Position numbers and translations under genes: made by a program. Shown one piece after another: positions 54,856 to 63,067 of a stretch of DNA of 64,000 bases (position 1 is the first letter of the stretch; every line of letters begins with the position of its first letter). The notes under the pieces are model-generated. The model was given only the letters and a program-made list of their open reading frames with translations, made no database searches and had not been told where the DNA came from. The stretch is from positions 32,460-96,459 of the forward strand of contig DASTSL010000016.1 in NCBI GenBank assembly GCA_035760705.1. Direction: 5' to 3'. Source of the stretch: Allomeiothermus sp035760705. Its GTDB lineage: Bacteria > Deinococcota > Deinococci > Deinococcales > Thermaceae.

Positions 54856-55125
54856 ATGCTGAGGAATATGTTCCGCCCCGCCAGCCTGGCTCCTTACCTC
54901 GAGCTGCTCGGTGAATTCGTCGCGGGCGAACTCCCCGCCGACGTGTTCCAGGCCCATTTTCGGATGCTCTGGGCCAGCGACACCACCCGGTATCCGGCGG
55001 AGGTGCGGGAGCGGCTCGAGCGCCTGGCCGCCTACCCCGACCTCAGCGAGGATTCGGGCGCGGTGGAACTCAAACTCGAGGCGGATCGGGTGCGGCTCGA
55101 GTTGCAGGAGTTCTTTTCGCGCTGA
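54856..55125 (+). CDS. Small hypothetical protein
   Basis: An 89-residue acidic, helical protein (AAYPDLSEDSGAVELKLEAD in its second half). ATG codons at 54856 and 54868 are both possible; GAGGA lies only 2 bases before the second, and none before the first. I do not recognise the family. Codon use is like the neighbours. Confidence 0.55.
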   Translation: MLRNMFRPASLAPYLELLGEFVAGELPADVFQAHFRMLWASDTTRYPAEVRERLERLAAYPDLSEDSGAVELKLEADRVRLELQEFFSR

Positions 55126-55240
55126 GCGACCCCTCGAGCGATCAGCGGTGTTGGTTCGCCGGGAGATGCGCGAGCCACGAGCACTGTCGGGTGGATGTTC
55201 GCTCGAGCTTCCATACACAATGCCCCCTCGAGGCAGTCCG

Positions 55241-55246
55241 TATACT
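55241..55246 (+). promoter_or_regulatory. -10 box of the M16 peptidase pair, near-leaderless
   Basis: TATACT ends 8 bases before the ATG. A GGGAGG lies between but is only one base from the ATG, so the transcript must start at or inside it. Confidence 0.5.
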
Positions 55247-55254
55247 CGGGAGGT

Positions 55255-56490
55255 ATGGCTGTAGCCCAAGTTGAAACTTTAGCGAGTGGCCTCACCCTAG
55301 CGGTCGAGGAGCAGCCCTGGAACCCCGGGGTGGCCTTTCAACTGCTGGTTCCGGTGGGCAGCACCACCGACCCCCAGGGGATGGAGGGGGCGGCGAATTT
55401 GCTCGAGGGCTGGCTCTGGAAAGGGGCGGGCGACCTCGACGCGCGGGCATTGGCCGAGGCCTTCGACGACCTGGGGGTGCGCCGGGGGAGCGGGGTAGGG
55501 CTCGAGTACACCACCTTCGCGGCCTCCTTCTTGCCCGAATACCTCGACTCGGTATTGGAACTCTATGCTCTGGTGCTGCAAAAGCCGCGCTTCGAGGAGG
55601 CTTTGCTCGAGCCGGTGCGCCAGGTGGCCCTGCAAGAACTGGCCGCGCTGGAGGATCAGCCCCCGCGCAAGATGGGGGCGGTCTTGCGCCGGGCGGTGTT
55701 CGCCAGCACCCACGGGCGTTACGCTGCGGGGAGCAAAGAGGGGCTCACCTCCGCAACCCCCGAGGCTTTGCGGAGAGACTTTCAAAACCGCTACGGGGCC
55801 AAGGGCTCGATCCTAGCGGTAGCGGGCGGGGTGAGCTTTGCCGAGGTGCAAGGCGCGGTGGAACGGCATCTGGGCTCGTGGGGTGGGGCCGCACCGGCCT
55901 CCCCCCAGCCGGTGCTGACCGAGCCACAGGCGGTCAGCCTCGAGCAGGACACCGCCCAGGTGCAGATCGGCCTCATCTACCGGGACGTGGGCCCCGGCCA
56001 CCCCGAGTTCTATGCGGCCCGCCTCGCTGCCGAGGTGCTCTCGGGCGGGATGGGCTCGAGGCTATTCACTGAGGTGCGCGAGAAGCGCGGCTTGGTCTAC
56101 TCGGTCTCAGCCAGCCCGCAGGGGGTGAAGGGCTTCAGCTACTTGCTGGGGTACGCCGGAACCACCCCCGAACGCGCCCAGACCACCCTGGAAGTCCTCC
56201 AAGCCGAGATCGAGCGCATCCGCGAAGGGGTCAGCGAAGAGGAACTCGAGCGGGCCAAGATCGGCCTCCGCACCGCCTTGGTGATGCAGGAGGAGTCGGC
56301 TCGGAGCCGGGTGAGCAGCATGGCCCGCGACCTCTTCATGCTGGGCCGCATACGCCCCCTCTCCGAGATCGAAGCCGAGATCGCCGCCGTAGACCTGCCC
56401 CGCATCAACCGCTTCCTGGCCGAGAACCCCTACCAGGACCCCTGGGTGGGGACGCTGGGGCCGAAGAGGCTCGAGGCGATCAGCTCTTAG
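55255..56490 (+). CDS. M16 peptidase family protein, non-catalytic partner
   Basis: A 411-residue M16 domain pair. Where the zinc motif HxxEH should be, the sequence reads NLLEGWLWKG, so it cannot bind zinc. The C-terminal half keeps SRLFTEVREKRGLVYSVSAS, with the Arg/Tyr pair that non-catalytic M16 subunits supply to the partner. The next gene encodes the zinc-binding partner, an arrangement known from Thermus as a heterodimeric M16 peptidase. The ATG at 55255 is used; the frame is open 20 codons upstream, past the promoter. Confidence 0.88.
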   Translation: MAVAQVETLASGLTLAVEEQPWNPGVAFQLLVPVGSTTDPQGMEGAANLLEGWLWKGAGDLDARALAEAFDDLGVRRGSGVGLEYTTFAASFLPEYLDSVLELYALVLQKPRFEEALLEPVRQVALQELAALEDQPPRKMGAVLRRAVFASTHGRYAAGSKEGLTSATPEALRRDFQNRYGAKGSILAVAGGVSFAEVQGAVERHLGSWGGAAPASPQPVLTEPQAVSLEQDTAQVQIGLIYRDVGPGHPEFYAARLAAEVLSGGMGSRLFTEVREKRGLVYSVSASPQGVKGFSYLLGYAGTTPERAQTTLEVLQAEIERIREGVSEEELERAKIGLRTALVMQEESARSRVSSMARDLFMLGRIRPLSEIEAEIAAVDLPRINRFLAENPYQDPWVGTLGPKRLEAISS

Positions 56491-56520
56491 CGGTTAGCTC
56501 TTAGCTAACGGCTAGCCGTC
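56489..56520. repeat. Short word repeat between the M16 genes
   Basis: TTAGCTCTTAGCTAACGGCTAGC combines direct copies of TTAGCT with inverted GCTAACGGCTAGC in the 43-base gap. Confidence 0.35.
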
Positions 56521-56533
56521 ATCAAGGAACACC

Positions 56534-57775
56534 ATGACCCCAACTACCACTGCCTTAGATTTCAAAGAAGCCAAGCTCCCCAACGGCCTCACCGTGATCG
56601 CTGAGGTCAACCCCGAGGCTAAGAGCTTGGCCCTGGGCTACTTCGTCAAGACCGGCAGCCGCGACGAGACCCCGGCGGAGTCGGGGATTTCGCACTTTCT
56701 CGAGCACATGGTCTTCAAAGGAACCCCTCGCCGCGACGCCCTGGAGGTGAACCTCGAGTTCGACCGCATGGGGGCGCAGTACAACGCCTTCACCTCGGAG
56801 GAGAACACCGTCTACTATGGGGCAGTCCTGCCCGAGTTCGGCGGGCGGCTCCTGGACTTGCTCACCGACCTCATGCGCCCGGCATTGCGCCAGGAGGACT
56901 TCGACACCGAGAAGAACGTGATCCTCGAGGAGATCGCCCTCTACGCTGACCGCCCCAACGTGATGCTCTTCGACTGGGCCCGGCCCAAGTTTTTCCGCGG
57001 TCATCCGCTCGGCAACAGCGTGCTCGGCACCACCGAGTCCATCACCGCCATGACCCGCGAGCAGATGGTCGATTACCACGCCCGCCGCTACGCTCCCGCG
57101 AACCTGGTGCTGGCGATGGCCGGAAAGGTGGATTGGGAGGCGATGCTCGAGCAGGCCGCCCGCCTCACCGCCGACTGGCAGCCCTACTCCGCCGGGCGCG
57201 AGTACCCCCCCTTCGAGGCTCTGCCCGGCGACGTGCGCGAACCTTACGCCAAAGCCACCCAGACCTACTTGGCCCTGCTGGCCCCCGGCCTCTCCGCCCA
57301 GGACGAGCGCCGCTACGCCGCGGCGGTGCTGGCGAGCATCCTCGGGGAGGAGGGGAACAGCCGCCTCTACTGGGCCCTCACCCACCGGGGTCTGGTGGAA
57401 TCGGCCAGCGCCGGACATGATGACTCCGACCAGGCTGGGCTCTTCTACGTCTACGCCCAGACCGACCCGCAGAACGAGGCTGCCGTGGTGGACATCCTAC
57501 GCGAGGAGCTGAACCTGCTCGAGGCCCACGGGGTCAGCCAGGAAGAGGTACGCCGGGCTAAGAACAAGCTCGCCACGGGAATCGTCTTCGCCGGGGAAAC
57601 CCCCATGAACCGGCTTTTCAACCTAGGCATGAGCTACCAGTACAACGGGGTCTACGAACCGCTCTCGGAGATCGCCCACAAGGTCGAGGCGGTTACGCCT
57701 GCCGAGGTTAATGCCCTGCTCGAGGTCAAGCCTTTCAGCCGGGGGTTCTTGTACCGGATGGTGCCGCAGGATTGA
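56534..57775 (+). CDS. M16 zinc peptidase, catalytic partner
   Basis: A 413-residue M16 peptidase with the inverted zinc motif HFLEH (His54, Glu57, His58) and a later Glu in NVILEEIALYADRP for the third ligand. The C-terminal half is the inactive repeat. With the preceding subunit it should form a clam-shell heterodimer that degrades short or unfolded peptides. No signal peptide is evident. AAGGAACACC precedes the ATG. Confidence 0.92.
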   Translation: MTPTTTALDFKEAKLPNGLTVIAEVNPEAKSLALGYFVKTGSRDETPAESGISHFLEHMVFKGTPRRDALEVNLEFDRMGAQYNAFTSEENTVYYGAVLPEFGGRLLDLLTDLMRPALRQEDFDTEKNVILEEIALYADRPNVMLFDWARPKFFRGHPLGNSVLGTTESITAMTREQMVDYHARRYAPANLVLAMAGKVDWEAMLEQAARLTADWQPYSAGREYPPFEALPGDVREPYAKATQTYLALLAPGLSAQDERRYAAAVLASILGEEGNSRLYWALTHRGLVESASAGHDDSDQAGLFYVYAQTDPQNEAAVVDILREELNLLEAHGVSQEEVRRAKNKLATGIVFAGETPMNRLFNLGMSYQYNGVYEPLSEIAHKVEAVTPAEVNALLEVKPFSRGFLYRMVPQD

Positions 57776-57794
57776 GGGGTTCGAGCCCGATTTT

Positions 57795-57822
57795 GTAGGG
57801 ACGCGCGACGGTGCGCCCCTAT
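57795..57822. repeat. GTAGGGGCG palindromic repeat, degenerate copy 2
   Basis: TAGGG-ac-GCGC and GCGC-c-CCTA arms follow the M16 operon stop by about 20 bases. The order and flanks (TTTTGTAGGG) are like copy 1 at 33393-33419. Confidence 0.45.
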
Positions 57823-57916
57823 TTGGTCGGACTCCATCGCCGGTTCCAGCCCCAGCGTGATGTTAGGTGGCGTGGATATCCCCCATTGATTAAGCCCCCT
57901 GCCTCGGATCTCACAA

Positions 57917-57934
57917 GTGTTAGCCCGCTAACAC
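57917..57934. promoter_or_regulatory. Operator-like inverted repeat before the CAP-domain gene
   Basis: GTGTTAGC-CC-GCTAACAC is a perfect 8-bp inverted repeat, 6 bases upstream of the first possible start codon, where it would overlap a promoter or start site. Confidence 0.45.
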
Positions 57935-57940
57935 CCGAGA

Positions 57941-58861
57941 ATGGAAAATATGCGGTGGCTTTTGGTGCTCGTGCTGGCCCTCTCTTTCGCATCGGCCCAG
58001 ACCGCCCCCAGCGCGCTCGAGCTGGAGGTGCTGACCCGCACCAACCAGGAGCGTTTGGCCCGGGGTTTAAGGCCCCTGGAGTGGGACAACCTGGCCGCGC
58101 AGGTGGCCCGCACCCACGGCCTCGACATGCTCCGGCGCAACTACTTCGCCCACGTCAACCCCGAGGGGGATAGCGCGGTGGACCGGCTGCGCAAGGCCGG
58201 GGTGGTCGAGGTGGAAGTAGGGGAGAACCTGGCCTTTTACGAGAACTACCCCGACCCCAAGATCCCCGCCGAGGCCGTCAAGGGCTGGATGAATAGCCCC
58301 CACCACCGCGACAACATGCTCAAACCCGGCTATACCCACCTGGGGGTGGGGCTGGTGCGGCAGGGCAACAGGGTGATGGTGGTGCAGAACTTCCTGGCCC
58401 GGCCCTTTGCCCTCAACCTCACCCGACAGGCCGCCTCGGTGGAGCGGACCCAGCTCCTGCTGCGGGGTGAAGCCCCTACCAAGGTGGGGGTGTTCGTGGA
58501 GGGCGGCCTCTTTGCCGAACTCGGTTTCCGCTTCGACACCGTGCTCGAGCTTCCCCCAGGGGCTAATCCCCGCTACGGGTTGCAGGACGGAGCCCGCTGG
58601 CTCGAGGTCCCGCCGGGGCAGCAGGGGTTTAGGCTCGAGGCCCGCCAGGAGAAGACCTTGGTAGCAGGTTACAAGCTGCAACTCATCCTGCCAGCGGGCC
58701 GCTACGCCCTGGGGTTGGGGGATCAGGCGCATTTCTGGCGTTCGGTGGACGGGCCGGTCTCGCTCGACCTGCCCCTGCCCGCCAGCTTGAGGGTGCTCTG
58801 GGTGGGTCGCATGCAGGGCAACCAGATCGACTACACCTTTCGGATCCCGCTCAGCCCCTGA
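57941..58861 (+). CDS. Secreted CAP/SCP-domain protein
   Basis: A 306-residue protein with a signal peptide ending about ASAQ (an ATG at 57950 gives the cleaner form). A CAP domain follows (about 25-150): TNQERLARGLRPLEWD, FAHVNPEG, VGENLAF and MNSPHHRDNML carry the conserved His and Glu residues. The C-terminal 150 residues are beta-rich and not recognised. CAP proteins of bacteria are mostly extracellular and of unclear function. Confidence 0.88.
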   Translation: MENMRWLLVLVLALSFASAQTAPSALELEVLTRTNQERLARGLRPLEWDNLAAQVARTHGLDMLRRNYFAHVNPEGDSAVDRLRKAGVVEVEVGENLAFYENYPDPKIPAEAVKGWMNSPHHRDNMLKPGYTHLGVGLVRQGNRVMVVQNFLARPFALNLTRQAASVERTQLLLRGEAPTKVGVFVEGGLFAELGFRFDTVLELPPGANPRYGLQDGARWLEVPPGQQGFRLEARQEKTLVAGYKLQLILPAGRYALGLGDQAHFWRSVDGPVSLDLPLPASLRVLWVGRMQGNQIDYTFRIPLSP

Positions 58862-58941
58862 ATCTTGCGCTAGAACGGGTGACCCTCCAGGCGGGACAAA
58901 GCACACTTGGAACAATTTCCAGCAACCCTTGGCTTTTTCTC

Positions 58942-59581
58942 ATGAGAACGCTGCGCTTGAGTGCGGTTATCGCGGCTGGCTTATTGCTCGGTTCCTACGC
59001 CCCGTCCAACGTGGCCCGCCGGGGCTATCGGCTACGGGAATAGCTTCGTGCCCTTTGTGTCCACCCCGCTCGCGGCTCGAGTCCACAAACCCACCAACAC
59101 CGCGCTGGGGTTGCGCTTGGGATCCGAGGGCTTTGGTTTTCAGGTCACCGACGGGCCTTGGGGCGCAAAGTTGATCGTCCCGCCGCGCTCGGGGAGTTCG
59201 GCTTTCGCGCGGGGCTCCTACCTGCAAGGCCGACTCTCCCTCGCGCTCAGCCTGGCCTGGGAGACCTTCGACACTTACTACGATGGCTCCCAGTACATCA
59301 CTCAGAGCGTCAACGGGGGCGGGTTCGGGCTCGACGTGGGCTACTTCTGGTCGATCAACCTCGAGACCGGCAGGGGCTATTTCGGGCCGCGGATCTACTC
59401 CTAGGTCACCTGCCAGAGCCGGAACAACGCCCCCTTGAACTGTGTCGGCCCGCGCGTCAACCCTGGCTTCACCATAGGGGTTAACCTGAAGGTTGGGCGT
59501 TTCGCGGTGGCCCCCGAGATCGGGGTGTTTTTGTTGCCGCCCGACGAATATTACGCCCCCCCGCCCGGCGAGCCCATTTAG
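58942..59581 (+). pseudogene. Outer-membrane-type beta protein with frameshift and in-frame TAG
   Basis: The ATG at 58942 starts a signal peptide (MRTLRLSAVIAAGLLLGSYA) but this frame stops at about 59041. The mature part continues in another frame (AGAIGYGNSFVPFV) to a TAG at 59402-59404, after which the same frame goes on VTCQSRNNAPLNCVG to PPPGEPI and a stop at 59579. Alternating beta strands (LQGRLSLALSLAW, GFGLDVGYFW) suggest a small barrel or surface protein. One frameshift and one nonsense codon make it a pseudogene unless the sequence has errors. Confidence 0.75.
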
Positions 59582-59755
59582 CCTGCGTTTTGGTTCTGAG
59601 GTTGGCTGGGAGCTCTCTATGCTCCGAGCGGGGCCCTGATCGTATTGGGGAATGCCTGAGTCTTGGGTAAGGATGACCCAGGGCGCTTCGGGCGGACTGG
59701 GTAAAACGCGGCAGGAGACCAAAAAGCGGATAGCCGGAATCTGGCGGCCAGGGCT

Positions 59756-59761
59756 TAGAAT
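59756..59761 (+). promoter_or_regulatory. -10 box of the EamA gene, leaderless type
   Basis: TAGAAT ends 6 bases before the GTG start codon; no ribosome site is present. Confidence 0.5.
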
Positions 59762-59767
59762 CCTCGA

Positions 59768-60661
59768 GTGGACGCAAGAGCCCTGATCGCTACGCTGCTC
59801 ACCCTGATCCCTTGGGCCTCGGCTTTTCCCGGTATCCGCGCCGGGCTCGAGGACTATTCCCCCGGCCACCTCACCCTGCTGCGCTTCCTGGTGGCCTCGG
59901 CGGTGCTGGCGGTGTACGCCCTGGCCGTGCGGATGCCCCTGCCCGAGCGCAAGGACTGGCCCGCCATCTTCGGCCTGAGCCTGCTGGGGATCTTCGTCTA
60001 TCACACCGCGCTCAACTACGGTGAGGTCACGGTGGCCTCTGGCCCGGCGGCCTTGCTCATCGCCTGTGGCCCGGTGTTCACTGCGCTGATCTCTTCCCGG
60101 TTCGCCGGAGAGCGCATCTCGCCCTGGGGCTGGCTGGGGATCGCCATCGCCTTTACCGGGGTCGCCCTGATCGCGGTGGGGCAGGGGGGACGCCTGGAGT
60201 TCGAGCCGGGAGCCCTGCTGATCCTGTTGGCCGCCCTTTCCACCTCGATCTACTTCGTATTCCAAAAACCCCTGCTGAGAAAGTACAACCCGCTGCACTT
60301 CACCGCCTACACCATCTGGGCCGGGACTTTACCGATGTTGATCTTCTTTCCCGGCTTCCCGCGGGAACTCGCTACGGCCTCGGCGAGCGCCACCTGGAGC
60401 ATCGTCTACCTAGGGGTGTTCCCCGGCGCGTTGGCTTACCTCACCTGGACTTATGCGCTCTCGAGGGCCCCCGCCAGCCGGGTGACCAGCTTTCTCTACG
60501 TCAACCCGGTGATCGCCGCCGTCATCGCCTACTTCTGGCTGGGTGAGATTCCTACCTCCTTGACGGTGATCGGCGGGGTGATCGCCTTGGCCGGGGTGAT
60601 CGTGGTGAACGCGCTGGGCAAGGTCTCCACCCCGGAAAGACGTCCCCTCAAAGAGGCGTAG
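59768..60661 (+). CDS. EamA/DMT family transporter
   Basis: A 297-residue membrane protein with ten hydrophobic segments in two EamA repeats (about 5-135 and 145-280), starting with GTG. YHTALNYGEVTVASGPAALL and the repeat-2 counterpart YLTWTYALSRAPASRVTSFLY are typical. Substrates of this superfamily include amino acids and metabolites and cannot be predicted here. It ends 11 bases before the next gene, which nevertheless has its own TAGAAT box overlapping the stop. Confidence 0.9.
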   Translation: MDARALIATLLTLIPWASAFPGIRAGLEDYSPGHLTLLRFLVASAVLAVYALAVRMPLPERKDWPAIFGLSLLGIFVYHTALNYGEVTVASGPAALLIACGPVFTALISSRFAGERISPWGWLGIAIAFTGVALIAVGQGGRLEFEPGALLILLAALSTSIYFVFQKPLLRKYNPLHFTAYTIWAGTLPMLIFFPGFPRELATASASATWSIVYLGVFPGALAYLTWTYALSRAPASRVTSFLYVNPVIAAVIAYFWLGEIPTSLTVIGGVIALAGVIVVNALGKVSTPERRPLKEA

Positions 60662-60664
60662 AAT
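60659..60664 (+). promoter_or_regulatory. -10 box of hbd, near-leaderless
   Basis: TAGAAT overlaps the EamA stop codon and ends 8 bases before the hbd ATG. A GGGG lies between, at most a weak ribosome site. Confidence 0.45.
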
Positions 60665-60672
60665 AGCGGGGT

Positions 60673-61545
60673 ATGGAAATTCGTAAGATCGGCGTCGTCG
60701 GCGCGGGGCAGATGGGTTCGGGGATTGCGCAGGTCGCGGCCCAGGCCGGTTATGAGGTGGTGGTGCGGGATGTGGAGCAGCGTTTTCTGGACCGGGGGTT
60801 GGCCGGAGTCCAGCGCTCGCTGGGGAAACTCTTGGAGAAGGGGAGATTGACCCAAGATCAGCACGACTCGGCCCTGGCGAACCTGAAGATGACCCTCACC
60901 CTCTACGAACTCGAGGACTGCGACCTGGTGGTCGAGGCCATTGTGGAGAACGAGGCGGTCAAGGCCGACCTCTTCCAGGAACTTGACAAGATCGTGAAGC
61001 CAGGGGCCATCCTGGCCTCCAACACCTCCTCGATCCCCATCACCAAGCTCGCCGCCCATACCCAGCGCCCCGAGCGCTTCATCGGGATGCACTTCATGAA
61101 CCCGGTCCCGCTGATGGAACTGGTCGAGGTGATCCGCGGCTTCCTGACCTCCGACGAGACCACCCAGGCCGTGGTGGAGGCCGCCCGCCGGATGGGCAAG
61201 ACCCCGGTGGAGGTCAACGACTTCCCCGGCTTCGTCTCCAACCGGGTGCTATTGCCCATGCTCAACGAGGCCATCCAGTGCGTGATGGAAGGGGTAGCTA
61301 CCCCGGAGGCCATCGACCAGGTGATGAAGCTCGGCATGAACCACCCCATGGGGCCTTTGACCCTGGCTGACTTCATCGGCCTGGACACCTGCCTCTCGAT
61401 CATGGAGGTGCTGCATAAGGGCTTAGGCGATGACAAATACCGCCCCTCGCCCCTGCTGCGCAAGATGGTGCAGGCGGGGCTGTATGGCCGCAAGAGTGGG
61501 CGGGGCTTTTACCGCTATGACGAGAAAGGGAACAAAATCGGGTAA
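60673..61545 (+). CDS. hbd: 3-hydroxybutyryl-CoA dehydrogenase
   Basis: A 290-residue NAD(P)-dependent dehydrogenase. The Rossmann motif GAGQMGSGIAQ (8-18), NTSSIPITKLA, and HFMNPVPLMELVEV with the catalytic His (about 138) are present, as is the C-terminal helical domain (NDFPGFVSNRVLLPML). It interconverts acetoacetyl-CoA and 3-hydroxybutyryl-CoA in fatty-acid or polyhydroxybutyrate metabolism. No thiolase or other pathway gene is adjacent. Confidence 0.95.
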   Translation: MEIRKIGVVGAGQMGSGIAQVAAQAGYEVVVRDVEQRFLDRGLAGVQRSLGKLLEKGRLTQDQHDSALANLKMTLTLYELEDCDLVVEAIVENEAVKADLFQELDKIVKPGAILASNTSSIPITKLAAHTQRPERFIGMHFMNPVPLMELVEVIRGFLTSDETTQAVVEAARRMGKTPVEVNDFPGFVSNRVLLPMLNEAIQCVMEGVATPEAIDQVMKLGMNHPMGPLTLADFIGLDTCLSIMEVLHKGLGDDKYRPSPLLRKMVQAGLYGRKSGRGFYRYDEKGNKIG

Positions 61546-61549
61546 ATTC

Positions 61550-61903
61550 CTAGCTCAGAGGGATGTAAAAAACTTTGCGCTCGAAGTCGTCCATCGTACC
61601 GCACTCTATGATGAGGGCGAGTTCCTCAAGCAGATCACCAATCGAGAACCGCCGGGTAATGGCAATCACGCCGGGCATGGGTCGGCCTTCGTTGATGCGT
61701 TCGTAACCAAAATCGGTGAGGGTGGCCTTATCTTGTGTGACGAGAATGCGGTTATCTCGAGCCGCCCACTCGAGGATTTCGGGGTCGCTCGCCCCGGCTA
61801 GCCCAGCATCCACTACTCGCAAAACGTCAACCCGTTCTGAATACTTGCGCTGTAACTGACGAGTCAAGGCAGAAGGGATGTGCTCGTCGGTCAGAAAGCG
61901 CAT
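61550..61903 (-). CDS. DUF5615 PIN-like toxin
   Basis: A 117-residue PIN-like protein. FLTDEHIPSALTRQL at the start, with acidic residues, and DPEILEWAARDNRILVTQDK (about 59-78) give the acidic PIN-type active site. DUF5615 proteins usually follow a DUF433 antitoxin, as here, and are thought to cleave RNA. Its start overlaps a 47-codon ORF that fills the gap to the antitoxin. It converges on hbd with a 4-base gap. Confidence 0.85.
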   Translation of the reverse strand: MRFLTDEHIPSALTRQLQRKYSERVDVLRVVDAGLAGASDPEILEWAARDNRILVTQDKATLTDFGYERINEGRPMPGVIAITRRFSIGDLLEELALIIECGTMDDFERKVFYIPLS

Positions 61904-62034
61904 ACACCAACCAGCTTACTGAATGGCTGACCTAAAAAATGTGTAATCTTCACGAACAATAGCTTAGAATTGTCGTTCAGGACGAAATAAACAAGATTAC
62001 GATCTTGATCCGTTGACAGGGATTTGACGAGCAC
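61891..62034 (-). CDS. 47-codon ORF between antitoxin and toxin
   Basis: A GTG that shares its first base with the antitoxin stop (TAGTG) opens a frame of 47 codons, with DQDRNLVYFVLNDNSKLLFV in its first half, that ends 13 bases inside the toxin gene. It exactly bridges the 130-base gap. The product is beta-like and has no family I can name; the DNA is more AT-rich than its surroundings. It may be a true third component or a relic of a longer antitoxin or toxin. Confidence 0.45.
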   Translation of the reverse strand: MLVKSLSTDQDRNLVYFVLNDNSKLLFVKITHFLGQPFSKLVGVCAF

Positions 62035-62360
62035 TACTTCTTTTGTCGGGAGATTAGCAGTTCCCGAATCTCCCTGGATGATTCCTCAGTTTGGTGATGT
62101 TTGCGTGTCTCGCCAGCTTGGCGATCTTGTTCTTCGATGTAGCTGTCCACTTTATCTTTATTGCGTAGATAATATGCAATCACGACGTACACGTCGGCCA
62201 ATTTGAGGCTCGGGTAGCTGAGGACGATTTCTTCCGGGCTGGCTCCTGCGTTGAAATCATCCACGATGGTCTCGAGATAAACCCGAGTCCCCGTGATCCG
62301 TACCACCCCGTGCTCGTCGGTGGTCAGGGGGATTTGTTCGGTAGGGGCGGGTATTGCCAT
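62034..62360 (-). CDS. DUF433 antitoxin
   Basis: A 108-residue protein whose DUF433 core reads ITGTRVYLETIVDDFNAG then SPEEIVLSYPSL and LADVYVVIAYYL (about 22-70), an HTH-like DNA-binding domain. The C-terminal tail is Glu/Arg/Lys-rich, as in antitoxins that wrap the toxin. The ATG at 62360 gives the normal length; the frame is open upstream into the divergent gene. Together with the DUF5615 gene it forms a type II toxin-antitoxin module. Confidence 0.85.
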   Translation of the reverse strand: MAIPAPTEQIPLTTDEHGVVRITGTRVYLETIVDDFNAGASPEEIVLSYPSLKLADVYVVIAYYLRNKDKVDSYIEEQDRQAGETRKHHQTEESSREIRELLISRQKK

Positions 62361-62424
62361 TGCTAGCCCCAGGATACATCCAAAAACTAAGTGCCGCTGA
62401 GGTGTAGGATTAACCCGAACAGCC

Positions 62425-63003
62425 ATGTTTGCCAAACGGCTCTGGACGCTGATCGGGCTCGCGCTTCTCGTGCCCGTCCTGGCCCAGGTCGTCACCAGGT
62501 TTCCCTTCAGCGGCGACTACCGCAAGGAACTCCTCCAGTACGCCACCGTCGAGCGCCCGGACGGGAAGTCTCGGGATATCTACATCTCCAAAGCCGCCGT
62601 AGAGGCCGTGCGTAGGGGGGAGCCGATCCCGGTGGGGACGGTGATTGCGATTGATTTGCATACGGCGAGCTGGAGCAACGGTGACTACCAAAAAGATGCC
62701 CACGGGCTATGGGTACGGGCCCAGGACGACCCCTATCTGCACGTCTTAGAAAAGGTGCCGGGGGAGGGCAGCAAGGCCTGGGTCTTCGGCGCGTTCGATC
62801 CCAAAACTGGCCAGCCTGAACCGGGTTCTTCGGTTCCCTCGGATTGCCTCGAGTGCCACCGCAGCGCCCTCGCTACCGACATGGTGCACACCTTCGACCA
62901 ACTCGTCCGCTTCGCTCAGAGCGGCCAGGTGCAACAGGTGTACTGCAACCAGCCCGGGCGGCAACTTTGCGGGTTCATCCCGATCGGCAAAAGCGCGAAC
63001 TGA
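62425..63003 (+). CDS. Cytochrome P460-like exported haem protein
   Basis: A 192-residue protein with a signal peptide (about 1-21). The core has the P460-type segments RDIYISKAAVEAVRRGEPIP and GTVIAIDLHTA, and ends with CLECH (141-145), a c-type haem site. These features fit the cytochrome P460 family, members of which oxidise hydroxylamine, though many relatives have unknown substrates. It is divergent from the toxin-antitoxin genes. Confidence 0.82.
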   Translation: MFAKRLWTLIGLALLVPVLAQVVTRFPFSGDYRKELLQYATVERPDGKSRDIYISKAAVEAVRRGEPIPVGTVIAIDLHTASWSNGDYQKDAHGLWVRAQDDPYLHVLEKVPGEGSKAWVFGAFDPKTGQPEPGSSVPSDCLECHRSALATDMVHTFDQLVRFAQSGQVQQVYCNQPGRQLCGFIPIGKSAN

Positions 63004-63055
63004 TCGGCGAGCTTAGCACGGGCAGAGGGCTATAGAAACGCTTCCAGCTAGCGTG

Positions 63056-63061
63056 TAAGCT
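63056..63061 (+). promoter_or_regulatory. -10 box of malQ, leaderless type
   Basis: TAAGCT ends 6 bases before the ATG; no ribosome site lies between. Confidence 0.45.
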
Positions 63062-63067
63062 AGGTTT

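Noticed and set aside
53692..55269. 525-codon frame on the minus strand across the nuclease-like gene
   Set aside because: It runs antisense to the SNase-type gene and through its promoter, has no recognisable domain, and has shadow-like composition.
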